Below are positions 47,628-57,435 of a stretch of 64,000 nt of DNA, piece after piece. The first letter of the stretch is position 1, and each line of letters starts with the position of its first letter. The position numbers and the translations under genes are program-made. Under the pieces are notes generated by a model, which worked only from the letters and a program-made list of their open reading frames with translations, was not told the origin of the DNA and ran no database searches. The stretch spans positions 62,001 through 126,000 of the forward strand of contig JADKAJ010000003.1 of the NCBI GenBank assembly GCA_016719165.1, read 5' to 3'. This stretch comes from Chitinophagaceae bacterium. Lineage in GTDB: Bacteria; Bacteroidota; Bacteroidia; Chitinophagales; Chitinophagaceae.

Positions 47628-50600
47628 ATGAAAGTGCAAGCCATTAAGATATTTTTGATCGTTCTGCTAACTGTTCTTTATTACCATCCTATCAAAGCGC
47701 AGATAATACCCAACGGGCAGGGAGTGCCTGCAGTCAATTATGTACCGCCGCTTGAACAGGCAAACCTTGGGGGCCGCATCAATTATGTGCGGACATGGGA
47801 TCCATGGAAACCTATTACAGATGCAGGCAGTGTCTCCGTGCAAAGCATTGCTGATGTAAAAGTAAATACTGTATATATGGATGGACAGGGCAGGCTAGCG
47901 CAAACAGTAAGCAAACAGGCTTCACCGGGTGGCAATGACCTTGTTGCTTATAAACAATTTGATCGCTACGGCCGCGAAACTGTGCAGCCTCTTCCCTATA
48001 TTTCTTTTACAACGGATGGTAGTTTCAAGTCCAATCCATATGCAGCGCAACAATATTATTATAGTACCGGGGCTGTAAACAATAACCAGTATGCCGGAGA
48101 ACAAATATATTTTGGCAGAACAGCACTGGAAACATCACCCTTACTGAGGCCTGATACTGTAATGGCTCCGGGTAACAGCTGGGCTGGTAGTTTGAAGGGC
48201 GTACGTTACTTCTACCAGGTAAATACAGAAACAGATGCGGTTCGGATATGGACCTTGGGTGATGCTGCCGGCAGTGTTCCTGCAACAGCAGGTGTTTACC
48301 CGGAAGGCAGGTTATATAAGAATATTGTTATTGATGAAGATGGTAAGCAGGTAATTGAGTATAAGGATTTAAAGGGCCAGATAATTTTAAAGAAAGTTCA
48401 GGAAAGCAATACACCTGGTCCGGCCCACAGTGGATGGGTATGTACCTATTATATTTATGATGACTACGGATTATTGCGCTGTGTGATACAGCCCAAAGGC
48501 GTGCAGTTATGTGAAGTACAGGGATGGTCGTTAAGCACTGAAGTATTAAATGAACAATGTTTCCGTTATGAATATGACCAGCGCAACAGAATGATCATTA
48601 AAAAAGTGCCGGGAGCCGGAGAAGTATGGATGTTGTACGATGCAAGAGACAGGCTGGTGATGACACAGGATGCAAACTTGCGGAATAGCAATCCTTCAAA
48701 GTGGCATTATACAAAGTATGATGAAGCCAACCGGCCAATAAGTGCCGGTCTGTTGATAAGCAGCGCTGACAGGGCAGCACACCAGGCTGCTGCTTATAAT
48801 AGTACTACCTATCCTGAACTCTCCTATTATTCCCATCAAGTATTTACGACTACCATCTATGATGATAACTCAGAGTTTTCTTTTGATACACAGGATATAG
48901 GCAAGCTGGATGCAGGAGCCAATCCCTGGCCGCAGGCGGTGGTAAATTCATCTATAGTGTATGGCAAGCCGGTAAAGACTACCACAGCCACAGAGGGATT
49001 TTTGCAGCCAACGAACACCTATAGTTTTTATGATGAAAAAGGCAGGGTGATACAGGTGAGGGTCGAAGATGGACGTAAAAGAATAAGTACAACCACGAGC
49101 CGATATGATTTCAGCGGGAAAGTAATAGCTTCCTACCAGCGTCAATATGTCCCCGATCATGTACAGGGAGGCCCGCTTACGGTGACTGTGCTTACCAAAA
49201 TGCTTTACGATGCCGGAGGCCGTTTACTTAAAACCTGGAAAAAAATAAATGATGGCCCTACGGATAAACTGATTGCAGACAACAGTTATGATGAACTGGG
49301 TCAGCTCAAATCAAAGAAACTGGCGCCTGCCTTTAATAATAATGCAGGAATAGAAACCCTGGAATACAGTTATAATATCCGGGGCTGGCTTAAAAGCATC
49401 AACCAGCAATATGCCACAGGAAGCACCAACAGCAATTGGTTTGGACAGGTGCTTAGTTATGATCATGGGTTTACCTTCCAACAGTACAATGGCAATATCA
49501 GCGGCCTGCAATGGCGGGGAAAAAGTGATGGTGAGCAGCGGGCTTTTGGGTTTACCTATGATAACCTTAACCGGTTTGTATCTGGTGATTTTACCCAACT
49601 TTCGGGCAGCGGATGGAACACCAATACCGGATTAGATTTTACCGTCAACAATATGAGTTATGATGCCAACGGGAATATAGTTACGATGAATCAAAAAGGG
49701 TGGAAACTTGGCGGATCATTACTCATTGACCAACTGACCTATAGTTATGAGACGGCCAGTAATAAACTAAAGCAGGTACTTGACGGGGTAAATAATTTAA
49801 ATAGCCATCTCGGTGATTTTAAATACGATCCGCTCACAAAGGGTAGTACAGATTACAGCTATGACAATAATGGCAACCTGGTAAGGGGATAATAACAAAG
49901 CGATCAAAGATGATAACCTGCAGGCCATAGAGTACAACCACCTGAACCTGCCGGTGCTGATACGGGTAAAAGATAAGGGAACCATTGCCTACCGGTATGA
50001 TGCCAACGGCAATAAAGTAAGCAAGATAGTGACGGAGGGCGGCCAAAAGAAGGTGACCAATTATTTTGCCGGTTTTGTTTACGAGTTTACCACAACCGGA
50101 GCAGTAGAGGATGGAATTGATGTGCTGCAATTTTTCGGCCATGAAGAAGGAAGGATCAGGCCAAAAGGAAATGAGTTTGTCTATGACTATTTTATCAAAG
50201 ATCATTTGGGTAATGTACGGATGGTGCTGGCCGAAGAGCAGCAATCCGATATGTATATAGCGGCTACGATGGAAACAGCCACGGCCACCCAGGAAGAAAC
50301 ATTCTATAGTAATCTGCCCGAAACCCGGACCGATGTACCGGCTAATTATCCCCCGATAAGTGGTAATCAAAAAGTGGCCCGGCTGAGTGGTAATGAACAA
50401 TCCGATCCCGGCGGTGTAAAAATTGGACCGGCCATTTTATTAAAGGTGATGGCCGGCGATAAGTTTAATGTTATGGTAAACAGCTGGTGGGAGGCTGTAA
50501 CGAGACCGGGTACCCCTACCAGCCCCTATAATGCCCTGCTGAATGCGCTGAGTGGCAGCATCGCAGCACAGAACGGTAATCATGGCAGCAATGTAGAACT

Positions 50601-51780
50601 GGCCAATAGTGCAGAGATAAATGCAACTGTGGGCAATTATCTAAACACCCAGACAAATTATAATACTACACGGCCCAAGGCATTTTTGAACTGGCTGCTG
50701 CTGGATGAGCGGTTTAACTATGTAGCGGGCAGCAGTGGCTTTGAACAAGTGGGTGCAGCTGATCTGTTAAATACCCACACACAAACGGATAAGCCTGTAG
50801 AAAAAAGCGGTTATTTGTATATTTTTGTAAGTAACAGTACACCCAATATAGATGTGTTCTTTGACAATTTACAGGTAACGCATAACCGTGGGCCGCTGGT
50901 GGAGGAAACGCATTATTATCCGTTCGGGTTAATAATGGCGGGAGTATCGTCAAAGGCTTTAAACAACACTCCAGAAAATAAAAACAGATACAACGGCAAA
51001 GAACAACAATCAAAAGAGTTCTCTGATGGTTCGGGGTTAGATTGGTATGACTATGGGGCAAGAATATATGATGCCCAAATAGGAAGATGGAATCATATAG
51101 ACCCGTTGAGTGAAAAAATGCGGCGTTACTCTCCGTACAATTATGCGTTTGATAATCCATTAAGATATATTGACCCGGATGGCATGAAGCCAACTGATGA
51201 TTACCAGTTGGGTAGAAATGGTATAGCTGTTAAAATAAGAGAAACTGAAGATAAGACTGACAGGCTATATGCTTCAAAGAAAAATGGAGAAATTGATAGA
51301 GCAAAATCTATTGAAATGTCAAAGGGGATTGCAAATAGTGCTGAATTAACTGAAGCAGGTTTGACAGTCAAAGTTAATAATAGCAAAAAAAGTGCTCAGA
51401 ACCTATTCGAATTTGCAGCGAATAACACTGACGTAGAGATTGCGTTGATTCATATAAAAAACGGGGATAGGTATGAAAGTTATGTGTCAACATCATCTAG
51501 CCCTGAGGAGGTTGCCATCAATAGAACATTTTTAATAAATGAAACCAAAGACGGTAAGGTGGTTGAGGAAATTGACCATAGCCACGTAACAGAAGGGCGG
51601 ATAAGTTTATGGAAACCTTCTGGATTTGATAGCAATGGGAAGATAATTCCTGCGCAAGACGGAGATGCAGCAGCAGCTGCAAGAAATGAACAACGAGTTA
51701 ATCCCAATATTATTCATAAGGTATACATACCAGATACTGGAGCTTATATCCAATATAACTCAAAAAGAATACTAAAATGA
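47628..51780 (+). CDS. Main Rhs polymorphic toxin (DUF6443 N-terminus) with JAB-like tip, one frameshift
   Basis: An exported Rhs protein of about 1,384 residues. Signal peptide (FLIVLLTVLYYHPIKAQ), DUF6443 region (YVRTWDPWKPIT, VYMDGQGRLAQTVSKQASPGG), many YD repeats, then the Rhs end EETHYYPFGLIMAGVSSKAL and DPDGMKP. The tip (about the last 190 residues) resembles JAB-like toxin 1: ALIHIKNGDRYESYVSTS, DHSHVTEGRISLWKPSGFD (HxH and SxxD metal pattern). One frameshift at G4 (49885-49888): with G3 it reads NLVRDNNKAIKDDNLQAIEYNHLN. The immunity start overlaps its stop. Confidence 0.85.
50912..50936 (+). repeat. Junction site inside the main Rhs gene
   Basis: The same 25-bp dyad as in the orphan cassettes, here translated as YYPFGLIM. 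The leader sequences seen before orphan tips are absent; Rhs core coding lies upstream instead. Confidence 0.9.
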
Positions 51781-52232
51781 TTAAGCATATAGCGCTTTTT
51801 ATTTTAATAGCAGGAGTTTCATGCAAAACAAGAGTTGATAACACGTTGAGTGAAGTCAAATTTCATAACAAAAAAATTACTGAATTAATTTATAAATATA
51901 TAGAGACAATAAAAAAAGACGGACGAAGGTTCATGACAGTTATCTGCACTAAAAGCAATGACACAACAAGCTTTATTATGATTGATTCCTATCCAGATAA
52001 CAGTAAAATTAATTTGAATGGAGTCACAGAAATAAATCAAGTAAAAATATTTTTTGCTGGAGATTGTTTAGAGTCAGAATTTCTTACGTTAACAACAGAT
52101 AATTCAGAAGAATTAGATAAAGAGGCGGAAAAAATTAATGTTCAAGTTAATGAGTCTGTTGTTAAAATGAGAGAGCCCACTATTTGGGAGTTTTATTTTA
52201 AAGGGGATAGTTTATTTAAATATATCCCCTGA
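51777..52232 (+). CDS. Immunity candidate of the main Rhs tip, lipoprotein
   Basis: A 151-residue lipoprotein (MIKHIALFILIAGVSCKT) whose ATG overlaps the Rhs stop (ATGA). Mature part is acidic alpha/beta (RRFMTVICTKSNDTTSFIMIDSYPD, FYFKGDSLFKYIP). No family recognised. Lipid anchoring suggests protection in the periplasm or at the outer membrane. Confidence 0.7.
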   Translation: MIKHIALFILIAGVSCKTRVDNTLSEVKFHNKKITELIYKYIETIKKDGRRFMTVICTKSNDTTSFIMIDSYPDNSKINLNGVTEINQVKIFFAGDCLESEFLTLTTDNSEELDKEAEKINVQVNESVVKMREPTIWEFYFKGDSLFKYIP

Positions 52233-52245
52233 CGAGTTTTTGTAT

Positions 52246-52461
52246 TTTTTTCTCTTCCAACGTCTCCTCCGCCCCACCCGTAAACTTTCCTGCCCATGTC
52301 TGGCGGTGTACAGCATAGTGTGTAGCAGCCGACATTGGGCTTATACGAAGTAACAGGCTTGACTTGAAATCGAGGTTTTCTTATCTAGTATTTTACAACT
52401 GATTTTGTACATTGCAGTAAGATCTTTGAACCAGATATTACTATCCGTTCGGGTTAATAAT
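52246..52461 (+). repeat. Class 1 leader and junction site, cassette D
   Basis: Full class 1 leader: inverted pair GCCCATGTC (52292-52300) and GACATTGGGC (52331-52340), then TGACTTGAAATCGA, TTTGTACATTGCAGTAAG, TTTGAACC and the dyad (52437-52461). Confidence 0.9.
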
Positions 52462-53274
52462 GGCGGGAATCAGTAGTAAGGCATTGAATAATTTACCAGA
52501 GAATAAGTATAAATACAATGGTATTGAAAAAGAAGATGCTTTTGCAATTGGAATATACGATGCACAGTTAAGAGAGTTAGATGGACAAACGGGAAGATGG
52601 TGGCAGATAGACCCGAAGACCGAGAACATGGAAATGTGGTCACCGTATGCTTCTAATTATGACAACCCGATTACTTACATGGATTTTTTAGGTGATGAAC
52701 CGGAAAGTGCTGACGGATGCTGCGGGGCGCTACTTAATCTTGTAGAAGATGTTTTGATTTCTGCAAGCGGTGTTTTAAATGGAGCTGTAAATACACTAAG
52801 TTTCGGGCTAATTTCCATGATCCTTTTGGAATGAGGGATAAGCTTGGCGGTGACAAATTAGACTTATATAATAATTCAGTTACGGTAGGAAAAGTTGGAT
52901 CTTTATTCACTCTTGGTGGTGCTAGGGCGAAAACTCCTCCTATGGAATTAATTCCAATTGTCGGAAAGGGGTCAACTCCAGTCTCTGTAAAAACCCAACC
53001 TGTATCTCCTCCTGTTGTTCCATTTGCTCAACAAAACTCATCAGGGAAAGGGGGCGGAAAAAATGCACAACATGCAAATCAAAAGGCAAGAGAAGCTGCT
53101 CAAAAGAAATACGAAGCGGCTAAAGAAAATTATAATACTTTAAAAAGTAAAGCGAATAAAACAAAAGAAGATAAGACCGCTGAAGCAAAAGCGAAAACAG
53201 AAATGATTCATCAAAAGAAAAAGATGGATGAAACTGGTGAAAATCATTCACAAAAAGCGAAAGGGAGTAATTAG
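52460..53274 (+). pseudogene. Cassette D: orphan Rhs tip, unassigned lysine-rich toxin, one frameshift
   Basis: Head MAGISSKALNNLPENKYKYNGIEKE and WWQIDPKTENMEMWSPYASNYDNP. One shift near 52820 (expected HDPFGMRDKLGGDKL). The tail is highly charged and helical: NAQHANQKAREAAQKKYEAAK, then KTKEDKTAEAKAK and ETGENHSQKAKGSN at the end. The GENHSQK ending recurs in other Rhs tips (from memory) but I know no assigned activity; a nucleic-acid target is a guess from its charge. Confidence 0.65.
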
Positions 53275-53277
53275 AAT

Positions 53278-53555
53278 ATGGAATTATATACTTTTATAAT
53301 GGAATATTTTAGAGTACTTATATTAGTCAAGTTAAGGCTCAAGATGAGTATAATGCAATGCGTCAGTGGATTAGCAACTTAAATGTTCATGAGATAAAAG
53401 GCCTTACTATTAGAGATAAACAAAAAATAATAAAAAATGATTTTGAAGATGAAGAAGCTGTATTGATAAAAGGGATAAAAAATACTTGGCATTTTTCAAT
53501 TAGGACAAAAAAGAGTATAGGATTTGTAAACTTTGTAATGACAAAAAAGAATTAG
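53278..53555 (+). pseudogene. Cassette D immunity candidate, frameshifted
   Basis: ATG three bases after the toxin stop (MELYTFIMEYF). The frame shifts near 53312 and continues YISQVKAQDEYNAMRQWISNLNVHEIKGLTIRDK to a stop at 53555. About 92 residues if repaired, soluble. No family recognised. Confidence 0.55.
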
Positions 53556-53726
53556 TAAAGCCAATCCCTTCTTCTTGGTTGCCCTTAGAATGATTAATAA
53601 ATAAAATGAAAGATACACGGTAGCCCCGTTGTGTTTATTGTTCTTGAATCAGTAAGCAAATTATAAGTTATCAGAAAGTTGCCAGCAGTCTGAGACTACG
53701 ACTCAAATATATTTTGCTAATTATAC

Positions 53727-53876
53727 CTCCTACTGAATTTCATTTCAACCCATTTTTGTCTTTGTGAGGTTTAATGCCTAACCAGGGATATTTTTCGAGT
53801 AGTATTTCACAACAGTTTGTGTACCTTGTAATCTAGTTCTTTGAACCGGGTATTATTATCCGTTCGGGTTAATAAT
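53727..53876 (+). repeat. Class 2 leader and junction site, cassette E
   Basis: About 150 bp, essentially identical in length and sequence to the copy at 59642-59791: CTCCTACTGAATTTCATTTC at the left, TTTGTGTACCTTGTAATCTAG, TTTGAACC, then the dyad (53852-53876). Confidence 0.9.
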
Positions 53877-54618
53877 GGCAGGGATAAGTTCAAAGGCTTT
53901 AGCTTTTGGTAGTCCCAAGAATAAAAAAGGTTATAACGGTAATGAATTACAAAGCGGAGAGTTTAATGATGGAAGCGGCCTTGAATTTTATGATTTTAAT
54001 GCAAGATCATATGATCAACAGATAGGTCGTTTTATGCAAATTGATCCTTTGAGTGACACTGTGGATCAAAGATCCTTAGCGCCTTTTCAATTTGGTTATA
54101 ATAATCCGGTTCGATATAACGATCCGAGTGGTAAGTGTCCCTGTTTATTTCTAATACCTCTTGCTAAAGCAGTAATTGCAGCTGTCGGGGCCGCAATAGT
54201 GGTGAAGACGGCTGAGCCACTCATAGATGAGGTAATAAAATCAGTCGAGGATAGAAGGCTCGATGGGAAAGACAATTCTTCAAGTAGTAATTCAGATAAA
54301 ACCGCTCCTAAAAAACAGGACGACTTAGATATTGATCCTGATGCAGGAGGTGATCATGTATCGTTAAAGAGAGATAATGCCGGTAATGTTTATCAGTATC
54401 AAGAATGGTGGAAAAATCCTTTTAACCCGAACGGTTACGATAAAGGGGATAGATTTGATGGCGGAAAGTCTGATGGCTCAAAAGGCAAGCCACATTTTGA
54501 TAAGAAGACAGGGAAAAATGTTGAGACCCCTCATATAAATGAAAAGAGTGGAGGAGTAAAAGCCCCGACTAAGCAAGAAACACCAAATAATAAAAGATTT
54601 TGGGAGTTTTGGAAGTAA
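53875..54618 (+). CDS. Cassette E: orphan Rhs tip paired with Imm53
   Basis: Intact 247-residue tip. Head MAGISSKALAFGSPKNKKGYNGNELQSGEF, NARSYDQQIGRFMQIDPLSD, a hydrophobic stretch (about 96-115), then an acidic linker and the toxin part: DHVSLKRDNAGNVYQYQEW, GDRFDGGKSDGSKGKPHFD, GKNVETPHINEKSGGVKAP. The PHxD...TPHxNE histidine pattern recalls the type 24-like polymorphic toxins, but I cannot confirm the family. The following Imm53-type gene supports a toxin function. Confidence 0.75.
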   Translation: MAGISSKALAFGSPKNKKGYNGNELQSGEFNDGSGLEFYDFNARSYDQQIGRFMQIDPLSDTVDQRSLAPFQFGYNNPVRYNDPSGKCPCLFLIPLAKAVIAAVGAAIVVKTAEPLIDEVIKSVEDRRLDGKDNSSSSNSDKTAPKKQDDLDIDPDAGGDHVSLKRDNAGNVYQYQEWWKNPFNPNGYDKGDRFDGGKSDGSKGKPHFDKKTGKNVETPHINEKSGGVKAPTKQETPNNKRFWEFWK

Positions 54619-54636
54619 TTTGACAAAATTATTGTA

Positions 54637-54936
54637 ATGATAGAATGGCTACAAAATTGGTATGCTCGTCAATGTGATGGCAAGTGGGAGCATGAATATG
54701 GCATAAAGATAGATACCTTGGATAACCCTGGTTGGTCTATTGTCATAGATTTAAAAAACACAGAATTGGAAAATCTAAAAATCCCTTATTCATTAAATGA
54801 AAGGGCAGATGAGGATTGGTTCGGATACTCTATAGAAAATGGTGTTTTTAAAGCAGCAGGAGGAACTCATAGCCTTAGCATAATAATTGAACTTTTTAAA
54901 GGTTTAGTTGATTCTAATGTTGGTAATGATATATGA
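54637..54936 (+). CDS. Immunity protein 53 family (Imm53)
   Basis: A 99-residue soluble protein with the Imm53 (PF15580) signature: WLQNWYARQCDGKWEHEYGIKIDTLDNPGW followed by VIDLKNTELENL. It lies 18 bp after tip E. Established family of immunity proteins to polymorphic toxins; cytosolic location expected. Confidence 0.85.
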   Translation: MIEWLQNWYARQCDGKWEHEYGIKIDTLDNPGWSIVIDLKNTELENLKIPYSLNERADEDWFGYSIENGVFKAAGGTHSLSIIIELFKGLVDSNVGNDI

Positions 54937-54955
54937 TGTTGAGACAGTTAATATT

Positions 54956-55158
54956 ATTTTCCTTCAGATTCTCCCCCAACAATCGTTCCTGCCCATGTCT
55001 GCTGTGTGGTGTTATGTACCAGCATGCGACATTAGGCTAATACGAAGTAACAGGCTTGACTTGAAATCGAGGTTTTCTAATCTAGTATTTTACAACTGAT
55101 TTTGTACATTGCAGTAAGCTCTTTGAACCAGATATTACTATCCGTTCGGGTTAATAAT
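54956..55158 (+). repeat. Class 1 leader and junction site, cassette F
   Basis: Class 1 leader with GCCCATGTCTG and GCGACATTAGGC as inverted pair, the TGACTTGAAATCGA block, TTTGAACC, then the dyad (55134-55158, with one C for T in the left arm as in other class 1 copies). Confidence 0.9.
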
Positions 55159-56032
55159 GGCAGGAATCAGTAGTAAGGCATTGAATGATGTACCAGAGAA
55201 TAAAAATAAATACAATGGTATTGAAAAGAAGATGCTTTTGAAATTGGAATATACGATGCACAGTTAAGAGAGTTAGACGGACAAATGGGAAGATGGTGGC
55301 AGATAGACCCGAAGACCGAGAACATGGAAATGTGGTCACCGTATGCTTCAAATTATGACAACCCGATTACTTTCATGGACCCGTTGGGTGACGAACCAGA
55401 TGGCTGTTGCAAATGGTTGAGAGATGCCGCAAATTGGGTTGGAGACAAAATTAATGATATTGGAAATAGTGCACCGGTTGTTTGGGTAAACAATAATCTG
55501 AACCCGGTAACTCCTTTGGCAGAACTTATTACCGGGAAAAGCTTAAATAGCGGATTTACAGAAAGCAAGTCTCGTTCAGAATCAGGAGTACAGTTAGCCA
55601 CTTTTTTAGTGCCAACGGCCAAAGCTGAAACTATCATTGCTAATGAAGTAAGGAATGTTGTAGTAAATCAAATTGAGAAGCAAGCGCTAAAAACTGCAGA
55701 AAAAAGACAGTTGTTGCTGCTGCTGAGGAAAAAGTCGCAGGTAGTACTGATTTTGTTGTAACTGAAAAAAAGGCACTACAATACCTATCCCTGATGGAGC
55801 AAAGGGACCCTTAACACCTCAAAAAGGTTCTGGAATGGTATATCAAGGAGGCTCAGGAGGAAAAGGCATGGATAAAAAAGTAACAGGTGTACGAATTATG
55901 GATGCTAATAAAAATCAAGGCAGGAGAGTTAATTATACAAATAATGCTAAGCCAACTCCTCAAACAGTAAACCCAAAAACTGGTACTACAATATCAAATA
56001 AGGATCCTAGGGGACACATTCCGATTATTTAA
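55157..56032 (+). pseudogene. Cassette F: orphan Rhs tip, unassigned toxin, frameshifted
   Basis: Head of the D/I type. An A4 run near 55227 (A5 in cassettes D and I) shifts the frame, and again near 55735-55780. Linker DGCCKWLRDAANWVGDKIND and GFTESKSRSESGVQLATFLVPTAKAE is almost identical to cassette I. The toxin part is different: GPLTPQKGSGMVYQGGSGGKGMDKKVTGVRIMDANKNQG, QTVNPKTGTTISNKDPRGHIPII. This ending recurs at Rhs tips (from memory) but I know no proven activity. Confidence 0.7.
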
Positions 56033-56037
56033 TACTT

Positions 56038-56403
56038 ATGGACAATAAAGAAAAAACAAATCATTTAGACCGTTTGATTGGTGAGCAATTAAGCGCTGTA
56101 CAGTTTATCCAGATTATTTGCAACTTCATTTTGATGGCCAAGGCCTGACCTGCTATATCTGGCCCGGAAATTTATTTTCATAATCACTGTTTTAAATTTG
56201 GAGATATTGATTATAGGAACAAATTATGTGAACTAATAGCTAAGATTGTAAAAAGTGTAAATGTTATTGAAAACGAATTACTATCTATTGAGTTTATTGA
56301 CAATTCAAGAATTAACTTATCACTTGATTCTAATAATCCAGAAATAATAGCAGAAATCGCTATTTTTAATGACTTAGAAGGTAATATAAGTATTTTTGAA
56401 TAG
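56038..56403 (+). pseudogene. Cassette F immunity candidate, frameshifted
   Basis: Starts five bases after the toxin (MDNKEKTNHLDRLIGEQLSAVQFIQ), shifts near 56115 to YLQLHFDGQGLTCYIWP, and again to FHNHCFKFGDIDYRNKLCEL ... GNISIFE. About 121 residues, soluble. No named family. Confidence 0.55.
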
Positions 56404-56426
56404 GTAAGTTATACATGGAAAAACGT

Positions 56427-56451
56427 ATTATTATCCGTTCGGGTTAATAAT
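56427..56451 (+). repeat. Junction site without leader, cassette G
   Basis: Only the 25-bp dyad is present; upstream bases are unlike class 1 or 2 leaders and follow the previous immunity gene after 23 bp. Confidence 0.9.
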
Positions 56452-57398
56452 GGCGGGGATAAGTTCAAAGGCTTTAGCTTTTGGTAGTCCTAATAACAAA
56501 TTAAAATACAACGGTAAGGAAGAACAAAGACAGGAGTTCAGCGATGGCTCAGGACTTGAGTGGTTAGATTATGGGGCAAGAATGTATGATGCACAGATTG
56601 GAAGGTGGATAACACCTGACCCTCTTGCTGATAAATGGAATATTTATTCGCCATATTTATATGCCCTGAATAACCCTGTTGTTTTTATTGACCCAGATGG
56701 AAGAGATGTAGAATTAGTATACTTTACTGATGGTACTGATAAAAAATTAAGAGACCTTACATCCAAAGAAAGGAAAGCTATTATGTCAGCTATGCAAAAG
56801 CTGACAAAAGACAAATTGAAATACAATACGAAAACCGGAAAGGTTGACATTGTTAGTCTTGCAAAAGAAAAAGAAATAAAGCTTAAAGAAGGGACTGCCT
56901 GATTAAGGGGGCAGATAGATCATAAAAATACTGTTACAGTAAATTATAGTGACTTAGTAGGCGGCAGTGCGGGACCTGAAGGAGGAAAAGCCGGCTTTTT
57001 TAGCGGAGATGGGGATAATACTACTGTCACCTTTGGACCGAAGCAGCACCAAGAACGCAAGTTTCTGATAATGGTAATGGACAGGCTAGAAGTGAGGACC
57101 AGCCAGATACATATTATTAGGGCAGGAGTTAAGTCATGCTCTTGCTCAAATGGACGGAGCATCAATTCCAGGAAGTATTGGGAAGAAAATGAATAATTAT
57201 ACAACTTCCACAGGGCAACAGATGACTGAATGGGTGCAACTTGAAGAACTAACAGCACATGGAATTGGAAATTATGGTACAAGGTATCAGAATACTAAGA
57301 GAGACCATTATTCGAATGAGAACGCACTTCGAAGGGAACATAATTTACCTGTCCGAGTTGCATATGAGATAATACCAGGACAACTTAAAAGACGCTAA
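56450..57398 (+). pseudogene. Cassette G: orphan Rhs tip with altered M91-like peptidase, frameshifted
   Basis: Head MAGISSKALAFGSPNNKLKYNGKEEQRQEF and GARMYDAQIGRWITPDPLADKWNIYSPYLYALNNP. The frame breaks at 56900 and again near 57040-57100. The toxin part reads ARYILLGQELSHALAQMDG, WVQLEELTAHGIGNYG and SNENALRREHNLPVRVAYE, as in M91 peptidases, but the expected HExxH is QELSH: the first zinc ligand is Gln (CAG at 57123-57125). It may be inactive, or that base may be wrong. Confidence 0.7.
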
Positions 57399-57435
57399 CA
57401 TAGACAAGATATTTTATATTCCTTTAGGATTGATT

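Noticed and set aside
47628..51780. Type IX sorting domain on the Rhs protein
   Set aside because: No Por-type C-terminal domain is visible; the C-terminus is the JAB-like tip. The export route is open.
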